Shown: piece by piece, positions 50,819 to 60,606 of the stretch | Position numbering within the stretch: position 1 is the first letter of the stretch | Layout: every line of letters starts with the position of its first letter | DNA from: Paenibacillus xylanexedens | GTDB lineage: Bacteria > Bacillota > Bacilli > Paenibacillales > Paenibacillaceae | Assembly (NCBI RefSeq): GCF_007680605.1 | Contig: NZ_VEIO01000001.1 | Location: 930,001-994,000 of the forward strand | Direction: 5' to 3' | Length of the DNA: 64,000 nt | The notes under the pieces: model-generated | What the model saw: the letters and a program-made list of their open reading frames with translations, nothing else | Told to the model about the DNA's origin: nothing | The model's database searches: none | Made by a program: the position numbers and the translations under genes

Positions 50819-52210
50819 ATGAAGTTTGTGAGAAAGAAAAGGTTCAGCCTGTTGGTGATATTCACATTACTCGTAACCATTATTGCTGGTTGCAGTGGTG
50901 GAGGTACACCACCTGACACGGCGACTCAGCCACCAGCGGATAAAAACAAAGAAGCGGCAGTCGAACCTGTAGAGGAAAAACAGGAGCCTAAGGTGGACTT
51001 GAAGGGCAGAGCAGTCCGTATATCGAACTGGTGGGATGCATCTCCCAAGGGAGATTCGGAGGCGGATGAGCGCGCACGTGAACGAATCAAAAATGTAGAA
51101 GAGAAATACAACGTTAAAATTTCCTATCTGAATACAGATTATGGAGCAACATCCGAGAAAATTTCTTCATCTGTAATGGCGAATGAACCTTTTGCAGAGA
51201 TTGTACGTGTGCCTGACGGTAATATTTGGGGTCTTATGCAGGGCGGATTCCTTACACCACTGGATGATTATCTGAAGGATACGCAGATTAAGCCGGATGT
51301 CATCGATTCGATGCGATTCGGCAGTGATAAGGTATATGGTCTGACGGGATGGTATACCCCGAATGACAGCGGAATGTTTTACAATAAACGAATCTTTAAG
51401 GAAGCTGGTTTGAAAGATCCGCAACAATTGCTGGAAGAGGATAACTGGAACTGGGATACGATGCTGGATGCTGCCAAGAAGCTAACTGTAGATAAAAATG
51501 GGGACGGCAAGATGGATCAGTATGGTCTGTCGGGTGCGTACTATGTATTTCATGAAATGCTGATTGGAAGTAACGGCGGCAAGATGTATGACGAGGCAAC
51601 GCAGAAGGCAGCGTTTGATTCACCTGAATCCTTGGAAGCGCTTAACTTCTTATATAGTCTGTACAATGACCACAAAGTAGTGAAGGCTAACGCCGGTAAT
51701 GATTGGGAAGATCCATCTAAATTCTTCTCAGAAGGCAACATAGCGATGTACCCTGGCGGATTATGGGAAGTCGAAGGTCGTATTCTTGATAAGTTAAAGG
51801 ACGACTGGGGTTATGTTTACATGCCTAAAGGTCCAAAAGCAAAAACGTATCTGGATACAGTCAACAGTACAGAAAGTTTCGTTATCCCCAAAGGCGTAAA
51901 GGATGCCGATATCATCGTGAAAATTTGGGAAGAGCTCCAGGACTTTGACAACTGGCAGGATAATCACCGTTTGTGGTTAGAAAACATTTTGCCTGACGAA
52001 GCTTCTATCGCTAACGCCATGAATGACAACGGACAGGTTGAACGAGTATACGGTGCTCGTGCTGGAGGATTAGGTGTTAAGGAAGCTCTGGGCAGTGTAA
52101 CCGAAAAGTTTGTGAAAGGTGAAGTGACCCCATCTACAGGTGTTGCTCAGGTCATTGGACCTGCACAGGCAGGGATTCAGAAAGTATTGAAGGGCGAAAA
52201 AAGCAAGTAA
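50819..52210 (+). CDS. ABC sugar-binding lipoprotein (family 1 SBP), paralogue A
   Basis: 463 residues. Signal segment LLVIFTLLVTIIAGCSGG with lipobox IAGC, a Pro/Glu-rich linker, then an SBP_bac_1 fold (ISNWWDASPKGDSE..., GLTGWYTPNDSGMFYNKRIFKEAG). Anchored on the outer face, it delivers an oligosaccharide to the permeases. About 70% identical by eye to the next gene, so a tandem duplication. GAGGGGGAGCG precedes ATG. Confidence 0.9.
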   Translation: MKFVRKKRFSLLVIFTLLVTIIAGCSGGGTPPDTATQPPADKNKEAAVEPVEEKQEPKVDLKGRAVRISNWWDASPKGDSEADERARERIKNVEEKYNVKISYLNTDYGATSEKISSSVMANEPFAEIVRVPDGNIWGLMQGGFLTPLDDYLKDTQIKPDVIDSMRFGSDKVYGLTGWYTPNDSGMFYNKRIFKEAGLKDPQQLLEEDNWNWDTMLDAAKKLTVDKNGDGKMDQYGLSGAYYVFHEMLIGSNGGKMYDEATQKAAFDSPESLEALNFLYSLYNDHKVVKANAGNDWEDPSKFFSEGNIAMYPGGLWEVEGRILDKLKDDWGYVYMPKGPKAKTYLDTVNSTESFVIPKGVKDADIIVKIWEELQDFDNWQDNHRLWLENILPDEASIANAMNDNGQVERVYGARAGGLGVKEALGSVTEKFVKGEVTPSTGVAQVIGPAQAGIQKVLKGEKSK

Positions 52211-52241
52211 AGTAAAATCATTTACTTAAGGGAGGCAACCC

Positions 52242-53651
52242 GTGTTGAAAAAATTGATTTCTAACCAAATCATGTTCATCGTTTTGTTTGCCGCTTTGAT
52301 CACGCTTTTGTCTGCATGTAGTGGTTCTAACGATAAACCAGCCGAGCCTGTGGCGACTAAACCAGCCGAGACGGAGACAAACACCACACCTGCCAAGGAA
52401 GAAGAGAAGGAGGAGGCGGCGCCAGCTCCTGATTTGAACGGACGGGTCATTCGCATATCTCACTGGTGGGATGCCACTCCCAAAGGAGATTCAGAGTCAG
52501 ATGAATTGGCGCGTGAGCGGATCAAAATGGTGGAAGAAAAATATAACGTGAAAATCAAGTATTTAAATACAGAATACTGGTCTACATCTGAAAAACTGTC
52601 TTCCTCCGTGCTTGCCAACGAGCCTTTTGCGGAAATTGTCCGCATTCCTGACGGCTTCATCTGGGGACTTATGCATGGTGGATTCTTGACACCGCTGGAT
52701 GATTATCTCAAAGACACTCGGGTCGAGAAGGATGTTGTGGATTCCATGCGTTTTGGTGGAGACAAGGTGTATGGCCTCGAAAGCTGGTATACACCGAATG
52801 AAAGCGGCTTGTTCTATAACAAGCGGATTTTCAAGGAAGCGGGTTTGAAAGACCCACAGCAGTTAATGGATGAGGGTAACTGGAACTGGAATACGATGCT
52901 GGATGCGGCCAAAAAGTTAACCGTTGACCGCAATGGTGACGGTAAGATGGATCAATACGGTCTGGCTGGAGCACATTACGTGCTTTCGGAGATGCTGATC
53001 GCGAGCAACGGCGGTAAATTATACGATGAGCAGACTAACAAAGTGACGTTTAATTCTCCCGAAGCCATGGAAGCGCTTAACTTTCTGCATAGCCTGTACA
53101 CCGAGCATAAAGTGATCAAAGCCAACGGGGGCAACGACTGGGAAGATCCGGCCAAATATTTCGGAGAAGGTACGATTGCGATGTATCCGGGCGGACTCTG
53201 GGAGGTTGAAGGCCGTATCGTAGATAAGCTGAAGGATGAGTGGGGATATGTTTATATGCCGAAGGGCCCTAAAGCGCAGTCTTATTATGAACCATTCGGT
53301 CAGACAGCAGCTTATGTTATTCCGAAAGGCGTTAAGGATGCAGATGTGATCGTGAAAATTTGGGAAGATCTGCAAGACTTTGATAACTGGCAGGATAACC
53401 GCAGACTGTCTCTTGAAAATATTTTACCGGATGAAACTTCAATCGCGAATGCGATGAATGATAACGGCGAGGTACAACGTTTGTTTGGCGGACGCTTCGG
53501 CGGTTTGGGCATCAAAGAACAATTGGACAGCGTAACAGAAAAATTTGTTAAAGGCGAGATTACACCTTCCACAGGTGTTGCACAAGTTATCGCACCTGCG
53601 CAGGCTGCTGTGAAAAAAGTGTTGAGTGGAGAGCAAGACAAGAAAAAATAA
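52242..53651 (+). CDS. ABC sugar-binding lipoprotein (family 1 SBP), paralogue B
   Basis: 469 residues from GTG 52242, six bases after GGGAGG. Lipobox LSAC. The body repeats paralogue A (ISHWWDATPKGDSE, GLESWYTPNESGLFYNKRIFKEAG). The linkers and some pocket positions differ (ESWYTPNES versus TGWYTPNDS), so the two may bind different ligands of one glycan. Confidence 0.9.
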   Translation: MLKKLISNQIMFIVLFAALITLLSACSGSNDKPAEPVATKPAETETNTTPAKEEEKEEAAPAPDLNGRVIRISHWWDATPKGDSESDELARERIKMVEEKYNVKIKYLNTEYWSTSEKLSSSVLANEPFAEIVRIPDGFIWGLMHGGFLTPLDDYLKDTRVEKDVVDSMRFGGDKVYGLESWYTPNESGLFYNKRIFKEAGLKDPQQLMDEGNWNWNTMLDAAKKLTVDRNGDGKMDQYGLAGAHYVLSEMLIASNGGKLYDEQTNKVTFNSPEAMEALNFLHSLYTEHKVIKANGGNDWEDPAKYFGEGTIAMYPGGLWEVEGRIVDKLKDEWGYVYMPKGPKAQSYYEPFGQTAAYVIPKGVKDADVIVKIWEDLQDFDNWQDNRRLSLENILPDETSIANAMNDNGEVQRLFGGRFGGLGIKEQLDSVTEKFVKGEITPSTGVAQVIAPAQAAVKKVLSGEQDKKK

Positions 53652-53663
53652 TGTATATAAGTT

Positions 53664-53715
53664 GACGGCCTCATATCTGTTCTCGGTTAGCCGGGAAACA
53701 AATTTGCGGGCCGTC
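53664..53715 (+). other. intercistronic stem-loop
   Basis: GACGGCC (53664-53670) pairs with GGCCGTC (53709-53715) with an inner CGG/CCG helix and no T tract. Such hairpins between binding-protein and permease genes often stabilise the upstream mRNA or cut read-through. Confidence 0.55.
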
Positions 53716-53759
53716 CATGTGATTACTTTTAAGAGAGTCAGTTAAAGGAGGGGCATTGG

Positions 53760-56672
53760 GTGAAATTCACATTATCCCGAGTGACGATTGTCGTCGTCAT
53801 GGTAATGCTCGTCGTGGTGTATGCGATATTCAGTTCCGGTGCGAGCGGTAATTCGAAAACCGGAAATCGAACATCAGATCCGAGCCGTGTGATGCCGATA
53901 TCGGAGTCTGCTGCGGAGGGTAGCTACGATTATTATCTGCAGCAACACCAGAACGAGAAGCGGCCTTCCAGGGAAATTGTCATTCAGGGAGCAGATTACA
54001 CAGCTTCTGAAGGCATGAAGCCCGAGATGATCACAGAGCTTGGCGGCGAAACAGGTAAGTTCATACGAACAGAGGAAAGTGGTTCCGTGCAATGGGACGT
54101 GGATGTTCCGGAATCCGGGATGTATCAGATGACCTTGCGCTATTACCCGATTCAAGGGAAAAGCTCTGCCATCGAACGTGAGTTATGGATTGATGGAAAG
54201 ATCCCGTTCAACAGTGCACGCAACATGAGCTTTCATCGGATTTGGGTTAATGAGAAGTCTGAGATCGAGAAGGACAATCGAGGCAATGACCTTCGCCCCC
54301 GTCAGATCGAAGCACCAATGTGGCAGGAGTCCATCCTGAGAGATAAAGAAGGCTATTATGAAGAGCCGTACCAGTTTTATTTTTCAGCAGGGAAACACTC
54401 CATAAAGCTTGTGTCGACGCGGGAACCGATGGTCATTGATACCATCAAACTGCATCATTACGAAGAACCGCCTTCCTATGCGGAACTCAAGCAGGACTAT
54501 GAAACGAAGGGATACGCAAAAACAAGCGGACACTTGATCAAAGTTCAAGGGGAGCAGGCCGCATTCAAGTCATCACCGACATTGTATCCGATTACGGATC
54601 GATCCAGCACATCGACAGAGCCATATGATGTTTCCAAAATTAGAATGAATACCATAGGTGGGAACAACTGGCGCGTGCCGGGGCAATGGATTGCATGGGA
54701 AATGGATGTACCCGAAGATGGCCTATATAAAATTGCGATCAAAGGCAGACAGGAATTGCTGCGAGGCATTTACTCCACACGCTCGTTGCAGATTGATAAC
54801 AAAACGCCATTCAAAGAGATGATGCAGATTCCATTCTTCTATGATTCGGATTGGCAGATGCATGTGCTTGGCAGCGAAGAAGAGCCGTATTTATTTTATT
54901 TAACCAAAGGAAAACATGATCTACGGCTTGAGGTCAGTCTCGGAGCCATTGCGCCTTTGATCCGTCAGGTTGAAGCCAGCGTGCTTGAGATCAATGCGAT
55001 GTATCGAAAAATTCTGATGATCACGGGCAATGTGCCTGACCCGTATCGCGATTATCAATTAGAGAAACAGATTCCAGATATGGTGGAAGTATTTCATAAG
55101 CAAAGCGATATCTTGAATGCGGTTTCTGAAGAATTGATTCGTCTAACAGGAGAAAAGAGTGATAAGACTGCAATTTTGAATAAAACCGCTTATCAGTTAG
55201 CCGATCTGGCCGACAAACCGGAAACGGTTCAGAAACGGTTGTCTCAATTCAAAATTAACGTCGGAAGCGTCGGTTCCTGGCTTCTTGAAGTTCGGGAGCA
55301 ACCGCTTGAAATTGATTACCTGCTCTTAGCCTCACCTGATGAGAAGCTGCCAAAAGCAAATGATTCGGCATTCCGTAAAGCTGGACATGAAGTGTCGTCT
55401 TTCTTCCATTCCTTTTTCGAGGATTACGACACGATCGGCAGCACGGCGGATGAAGATAAATCCGTTACCGTCTGGATTGGTACAGGCCGCGACCAGGCAC
55501 AGGTATTAAAAGCGATGATTGATGACACGTTTACGCCGCTGACAGGCATTAGTGTCAATCTCAAGCTGGTCAATGCCGATGTATTGCTACGCGCCTCACT
55601 TGCAGGAGAAGGCCCGGATGTAGCGATGCAAGTAGGCAATGATGTGCCGGTTAATTTCGGGATGCGTCACGCGGCAGAGGATCTGTCGACGTATCCGGGA
55701 TATCACGAGTTGATTAAACAGTTCAGGGACAGTGCTATGGTTCCTTATCAATTTGAGGATCAAGTATTTGCACTGCCGGAACAGCAAATTTTCAACATGT
55801 TATTTTACCGAAAAGATATTCTGGAACAGCTTGACCTTGAGCCACCGCAGACGTGGGAAGACGTATATGCCATGATTCCTGTGCTCCAAAAGCACAACAT
55901 GGAAATGGCATTGCCGCTTGCTCAAACCACTGGCGTACCGGTACTCGAAGTGAACCGGGCGTATGCAATGCTGCTCTACCAAATGGGTGGTTCATTCTAT
56001 TTAGATCAAGGTGCCAGAAGTGGTATGGATACGGAAACGGGACTGGAAGCGTTCAAAGAATGGACGAATTTTTATACCAGTTATAAACTTCCGCTCACCT
56101 TCGATTTCCCAATGCGTTTTAGAACAGGTGAAATGCCAGTTGGTATTATGGACTACACCTTCTACAACTATTTGTCCGTATCTGCGCCAGAGATCAAGGG
56201 ACTATGGGAGTTCATCCCGGTACCAGGAATCAAGCAGAAGGACGGAAGCATCAAACGGGATGTGGCCAGTGGTGGCACGGCGACGGTGATGCTCAAGCAA
56301 TCCAAACATAAGGATGCCGCCTGGGAATTCATGAAATGGTGGGTCAGCAAGGACGCGCAGGTTCGATTCGGACGGGAAATGGAAGGTCTGATGGGAGCTG
56401 CAGCGCGATATCCGACAGCTAACATTGAAGCATTACAGGAATTGCCTTGGCCAATCCGCGATTACCGCAGTTTGGAAGAACAATGGGAGTGGGTGCAGGG
56501 CGTGCCTGAAGTGCCTGGAGGTTACTTTACAGGTCGCCATCTGGACAATGCCTTGCGTGAGGTTGTGAATAACGGTACCAATTCCACGGATGCCATCTAC
56601 GATTATGTGCAGGAAATTAACTACGAAATTCAGCAGAAACGAAAAGAGTTTAAATTGGACGGAATGCGCTAG
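53760..56672 (+). CDS. large membrane-anchored extracellular solute-binding protein
   Basis: 970 residues, twice the length of a normal SBP. One N-terminal membrane anchor (residues 8-25), no lipobox. Residues about 50-420 appear to be two beta-sandwich carbohydrate-binding-like domains (WDVDVPESGMYQMTLRYYP and AWEMDVPEDGLYKIAIKGR are repeats of each other). A helical stretch follows, then a family 1 SBP domain at about 560-950 (VWIGTGRDQAQVLKAMIDDTF, PLTFDFPMRFRTGEMPVGIMDY). Third binding protein of this operon. GTG/TTG-type start after AGGAGGGGCATTGG. Confidence 0.82.
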   Translation: MKFTLSRVTIVVVMVMLVVVYAIFSSGASGNSKTGNRTSDPSRVMPISESAAEGSYDYYLQQHQNEKRPSREIVIQGADYTASEGMKPEMITELGGETGKFIRTEESGSVQWDVDVPESGMYQMTLRYYPIQGKSSAIERELWIDGKIPFNSARNMSFHRIWVNEKSEIEKDNRGNDLRPRQIEAPMWQESILRDKEGYYEEPYQFYFSAGKHSIKLVSTREPMVIDTIKLHHYEEPPSYAELKQDYETKGYAKTSGHLIKVQGEQAAFKSSPTLYPITDRSSTSTEPYDVSKIRMNTIGGNNWRVPGQWIAWEMDVPEDGLYKIAIKGRQELLRGIYSTRSLQIDNKTPFKEMMQIPFFYDSDWQMHVLGSEEEPYLFYLTKGKHDLRLEVSLGAIAPLIRQVEASVLEINAMYRKILMITGNVPDPYRDYQLEKQIPDMVEVFHKQSDILNAVSEELIRLTGEKSDKTAILNKTAYQLADLADKPETVQKRLSQFKINVGSVGSWLLEVREQPLEIDYLLLASPDEKLPKANDSAFRKAGHEVSSFFHSFFEDYDTIGSTADEDKSVTVWIGTGRDQAQVLKAMIDDTFTPLTGISVNLKLVNADVLLRASLAGEGPDVAMQVGNDVPVNFGMRHAAEDLSTYPGYHELIKQFRDSAMVPYQFEDQVFALPEQQIFNMLFYRKDILEQLDLEPPQTWEDVYAMIPVLQKHNMEMALPLAQTTGVPVLEVNRAYAMLLYQMGGSFYLDQGARSGMDTETGLEAFKEWTNFYTSYKLPLTFDFPMRFRTGEMPVGIMDYTFYNYLSVSAPEIKGLWEFIPVPGIKQKDGSIKRDVASGGTATVMLKQSKHKDAAWEFMKWWVSKDAQVRFGREMEGLMGAAARYPTANIEALQELPWPIRDYRSLEEQWEWVQGVPEVPGGYFTGRHLDNALREVVNNGTNSTDAIYDYVQEINYEIQQKRKEFKLDGMR

Positions 56673-56684
56673 GGAGGGACTCTT

Positions 56685-57650
56685 TTGCAAAAGACAGACA
56701 TTGTGAACAAAACCGGTTCTCGGCCCAAGCGCATGCCTGCCGGCATGCCGGGGAAATGGGAACTCTTTGTCAGAGATATGAAGCGGGATAAACATCTGTA
56801 TGTTCTACTATCTCCGTATATGTTGTTGTTTTTATTATTTACTGTGTTTCCCGTCATCATCTCCATTTTCTTCAGCTTTACTAACTTCAATATGCTGGAG
56901 TTTCCGCAATGGGTCGGCTGGGAGAATTACTCCAAGTTGCTCTGGAATGATGATGTGTTCTTGATTGGTCTCAAAAATACGATTATTTTCTCGGTAGTCA
57001 CCGGCCCGATCAGTTACATCGCCTGTTTTGTATTTGCATGGCTGATCAATGAGCTGAATCCCAAGGTGAGAGCCTTTATGACCCTGATCTTTTTTGCGCC
57101 TTCCATTTCGGGCAATGTGTTTTTTATTTGGCAAATTATTTTCTCCGGGGATTCGTACGGCATTATGAACGGTTTCTTGATGAAAACAGGTATTCTTTAC
57201 GAGCCGATTCTGTGGCTTCAAGATCCGAAATATATGCTGGCGATCATCATGCTTGTGCAGCTATGGCTCAGCTTGGGAACCAGTTTCCTGGCGTTCATCG
57301 CCGGTTTGCAGACCGTGGATCGTACGCTATATGAAGCGGGTGCAATCGATGGAGTTCAGAATCGCTGGCAGGAGCTATGGTACATTACGCTGCCCTCGAT
57401 GCGCCCTCAGCTGATGTTTGGTGCGGTCATTCAGATTACGGCGTCATTGGCGGTTGCCGAAGTCGCTACGGCGCTGGCCGGTTTCCCAAGTGTGCAGTAT
57501 GGTGCGCATACGATCGTCACTCACTTGATGGATTATGGAACGATTCGCTTCGAAATGGGTTATGCGTCTGCCATTGCAACGGTGTTGTTCGGTCTGATGC
57601 TGGGTTCCAACCTGCTTGTACAAAAGCTTCTGAAGAGAGTGGGGGAATAG
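56685..57650 (+). CDS. sugar ABC transporter permease (MalF/UgpA type)
   Basis: 321 residues from TTG 56685 (GGGAGGGACTCTT upstream). Six membrane segments; EAGAIDGVQNRWQELWYITLPSMRP is the EAA loop that docks the ATPase. No ATPase gene is in the window; family 1 carbohydrate systems often share a common MsmK-type ATPase. Confidence 0.9.
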   Translation: MQKTDIVNKTGSRPKRMPAGMPGKWELFVRDMKRDKHLYVLLSPYMLLFLLFTVFPVIISIFFSFTNFNMLEFPQWVGWENYSKLLWNDDVFLIGLKNTIIFSVVTGPISYIACFVFAWLINELNPKVRAFMTLIFFAPSISGNVFFIWQIIFSGDSYGIMNGFLMKTGILYEPILWLQDPKYMLAIIMLVQLWLSLGTSFLAFIAGLQTVDRTLYEAGAIDGVQNRWQELWYITLPSMRPQLMFGAVIQITASLAVAEVATALAGFPSVQYGAHTIVTHLMDYGTIRFEMGYASAIATVLFGLMLGSNLLVQKLLKRVGE

Positions 57651-57653
57651 CAG

Positions 57654-58517
57654 ATGAAAATAGCCCTGCGTATGAAACGAAAAATCAACCGATCCTGGCA
57701 GGTCGATATCCTGCTGTTCCTGTTGCTTGGCGGATTTGGCGCGTTTATGGCGGTTCCGCTCATCTATGTCATCAATAATGCGTTTAAGCCGCTGGATGAG
57801 CTGTTTATTTTCCCGCCAACCCTGTTTGTTCGCAATCCGACGTTCGAGAATTTTTCGGATTTGTTTCAGGTGATGAAAAATTCATGGGTTCCCTTTTCCA
57901 GATATATTTTTAATACCGTGTTTATTACTGCGGCGGGTACGTTCGGTCATATCATTCTGGCCTCGGCGGCGGCATATCCACTGGCGAAACACAAGTTTCG
58001 CGGACACAAGGTGCTGTTTACCGTCATCGTATTGTCGCTGATGTTCTCGCCGCATGTCACGGCGATTCCGAACTACATGATCATGTCGACACTGGGCTGG
58101 CTTGACTCGTATCAAGCGATTATTATCCCGGCCTTTGCTTATCCGCTTGGTTTGTATCTGATGAAACAGTTTATGGAACAGATCCCGGATGCACTGCTGG
58201 AGGCGGCGAAAATGGACGGTGCGAGCGAGTACCGGATTTTCTTTCAGGTCGTTATGCCGCTCGTTAAACCGGCTTGGTTAACGCTGCTAATCCTGATGAT
58301 GCAGATGCTGTGGGGAACGGATGGCGGCAGTTTTATCTACAGTGAGCAGCTCAAAACGATGCACTATGCCATGGGACAGATTGTGCAAGGAGGGATTGCT
58401 CGTGCAGGGGTAGGCGCGGCTGTTGCTGTCATCATGATGACGGTCCCAATCGTGACGTTTGTGTTGTCGCAGAGCAATGTCATTCAAACGATGGCTTCAT
58501 CCGGCATGAAGGATTAA
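57654..58517 (+). CDS. sugar ABC transporter permease (MalG/UgpE type)
   Basis: 287 residues starting 3 bp after the previous gene. Six membrane segments and the EAA loop LLEAAKMDGASEYRIFFQVVMPLVKP. Pairs with the upstream permease to form the channel. Confidence 0.9.
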   Translation: MKIALRMKRKINRSWQVDILLFLLLGGFGAFMAVPLIYVINNAFKPLDELFIFPPTLFVRNPTFENFSDLFQVMKNSWVPFSRYIFNTVFITAAGTFGHIILASAAAYPLAKHKFRGHKVLFTVIVLSLMFSPHVTAIPNYMIMSTLGWLDSYQAIIIPAFAYPLGLYLMKQFMEQIPDALLEAAKMDGASEYRIFFQVVMPLVKPAWLTLLILMMQMLWGTDGGSFIYSEQLKTMHYAMGQIVQGGIARAGVGAAVAVIMMTVPIVTFVLSQSNVIQTMASSGMKD

Positions 58518-58534
58518 GGGAGAGGGTGTTACAG

Positions 58535-59974
58535 ATGAGAGTGAAATCATGGCTAATCGTTCTGGCAGCTTCCCTGCTGATTGCCGGACTAGGACATAAC
58601 CAGGCTCATGCGGCACCGTATGAGGGATATACCTACAACTATTGGGGAGATGCGGTGAAGTCACCGATTGCGTTTCTTCCCTCCAGAGTAATTACAGGGG
58701 ATGAGGCCGGAACAGGAGCATGGCAGTCTCCGCTGGATTTATATGCTGCGAAAGATGGCTTGCTCTATATTCTGGATTCAGGCAATGGACGGATCGTTGT
58801 CTTGAACGAGAAATGGGAAACGGTTCGGGTCATTCAAGAGTTTAACCATGACGGTAAAAAGGACAGCTTTAAAAATCCCGAGGGACTTTTTGTGACGGAA
58901 GCAGGTCAAATCTACGTTGCGGATACCGAAAACAGACGGATCGTAGAGTTGAATCAAGATGGTACTTTTGTGCGTGCCATCGGTGCACCAGAGTCGGATG
59001 TGCTTAGTGATAACTTTGAATACTTTCCTCGCAAGGTGATCGTGGACAAAGCTGGACGAATTTATGTGGTCGGCCGCGGGGTCTTCGAAGGACTGATCGA
59101 GTTCGACAGTGACGGACGTTTCACCGGATTTATGGGTACCAACCGTGTGCAGTTTGATCCGATCGACCTGTTCTGGAAAACCGTATCTACCAAGGAACAG
59201 CGTGAGAAAATGGTTCGGTTTATCCCGCTGGAGTTCAACAACGCGGACATCGATGATGGCGGTTTTATCTACACCACAACAGCGGACAAAAACTCGCTTT
59301 CTGCGGTCAAAAGATTGAATCCGTCCGGTATCGACGTACTTCGGGTCAACGGTGAATTCGCACCGGTCGGAGACTTGACCTTCAATCGCTCTTCCTTCGT
59401 CGATATCAAGGTATCCAGTAACGGTGTCTATCGTGCGCTGGATTCAACAAGAGGCCGGGTGTTCACGTATAACGAGGACGGTAATCTGCTCTATGTCATA
59501 GGGCAGCTTGGCAATCAGATCGGTACATTCAAAAATCCGGTCGCCATCGAAAGCTATGGGGACGCGATCTATGTACTGGATCGCGATCTTGGACGAATTA
59601 CGGAGTTCAAGGCAACAACGTTTGGAAGCCTGGTTAACGAAGCCAACCGCCTGTACAGTTCCGGTAAACATACGGAAGCCGCAAAGTTATGGCAAGAGGT
59701 ACTACGCCTTGACGCGAACTATGAGATGGCTTACATCGGGATCGGTAAATCCATGCTGCGAGAAGGAAAATACAAAGATGCCATGACCTACCTGAAGCTG
59801 GGAAACGACCGCGAATACTATTCCAAAGCCTTAGCGAAGTATCGGAGAGAATACATGCGTGAATATTTCGGAATGTACATGACTGTAGCAATTGCATTGC
59901 TAATCAGCGTCATCGTCTGGCGCCGGATTGCCAGAACAAGGAATGAGAGGGGGGTCAGAGATGTCGCTAATTAA
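58535..59974 (+). CDS. secreted NHL-repeat/TPR membrane protein
   Basis: About 479 residues from ATG 58535. Signal peptide LLIAGLGHNQAHA (cut near AHA-AP), then NHL beta-propeller blades (LYAAKDGLLYILDSGNGRIVVLN, GLFVTEAGQIYVADTENRRIVEL). A TPR pair follows at about 395-450 (LYSSGKHTEAAKLWQEVLRLDANYEMAYIGIG), then one C-terminal membrane helix. Probably scaffolds the glycan-uptake complex on the outer face. Confidence 0.82.
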   Translation: MRVKSWLIVLAASLLIAGLGHNQAHAAPYEGYTYNYWGDAVKSPIAFLPSRVITGDEAGTGAWQSPLDLYAAKDGLLYILDSGNGRIVVLNEKWETVRVIQEFNHDGKKDSFKNPEGLFVTEAGQIYVADTENRRIVELNQDGTFVRAIGAPESDVLSDNFEYFPRKVIVDKAGRIYVVGRGVFEGLIEFDSDGRFTGFMGTNRVQFDPIDLFWKTVSTKEQREKMVRFIPLEFNNADIDDGGFIYTTTADKNSLSAVKRLNPSGIDVLRVNGEFAPVGDLTFNRSSFVDIKVSSNGVYRALDSTRGRVFTYNEDGNLLYVIGQLGNQIGTFKNPVAIESYGDAIYVLDRDLGRITEFKATTFGSLVNEANRLYSSGKHTEAAKLWQEVLRLDANYEMAYIGIGKSMLREGKYKDAMTYLKLGNDREYYSKALAKYRREYMREYFGMYMTVAIALLISVIVWRRIARTRNERGVRDVAN

Positions 59975-60584
59975 GGAACTCAAATACTCTCTGCATGTGG
60001 CGGTACGACCTTTTGACGGATACTGGGATTTGAAATATGAAAATAAAGGCAGATTGCGCGTTGCATTGCTAGTGCTTCTGGCTGTCACGATAACGATGAT
60101 CTTGAAGCGACAGTTTGCCGGATATGTTGTCAATGATAACTATCCGCTCTCGCTTAATAGTATTAACGAATTCAAATATATCGTACTCCCTTTTCTGCTC
60201 TGGTGTATTTCCAACTGGTCGCTGACTACACTGATGGACGGGGAAGGCAAGTTCAAAGACATCTTGATTGCAACAGGGTACGCGATGCTTCCGCTTATTC
60301 TGGTCAACATTCCTAATATTTTACTGAGTAATGTGATCACGCTGCGTGAATCTTCTTTTTATTACCTGCTTGACTCGTTTGGTGTGATCTGGTTTGTGTG
60401 GTTGCTGTTTATCGGAACCAAGACAGTACATCAATACTCGGTCATGAAAACGATCACCACCATGTTTCTTACGCTGGTTGTCATGGGAGTTGTGATCTTC
60501 CTGGGCTTGCTTTTCTTTAGCCTGATTCAGCAAATCATCAGTTTCGGTTATACCCTCTTTCAAGAGATTACACTGCGCGAATAG
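59961..60584 (+). CDS. Yip1-like membrane protein
   Basis: 207 residues from ATG 59961, with GAGGGGGGTC just upstream, overlapping the previous gene by 14 bp. Five hydrophobic segments (for example FKYIVLPFLLWCISNWSLTTLMDGEGKFKDI) fit the YIP1 domain found in such operons. Role unknown. Confidence 0.75.
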   Translation: MSLIKELKYSLHVAVRPFDGYWDLKYENKGRLRVALLVLLAVTITMILKRQFAGYVVNDNYPLSLNSINEFKYIVLPFLLWCISNWSLTTLMDGEGKFKDILIATGYAMLPLILVNIPNILLSNVITLRESSFYYLLDSFGVIWFVWLLFIGTKTVHQYSVMKTITTMFLTLVVMGVVIFLGLLFFSLIQQIISFGYTLFQEITLRE

Positions 60585-60606
60585 GAGAAGAAAGGAGGTG
60601 CGTGAT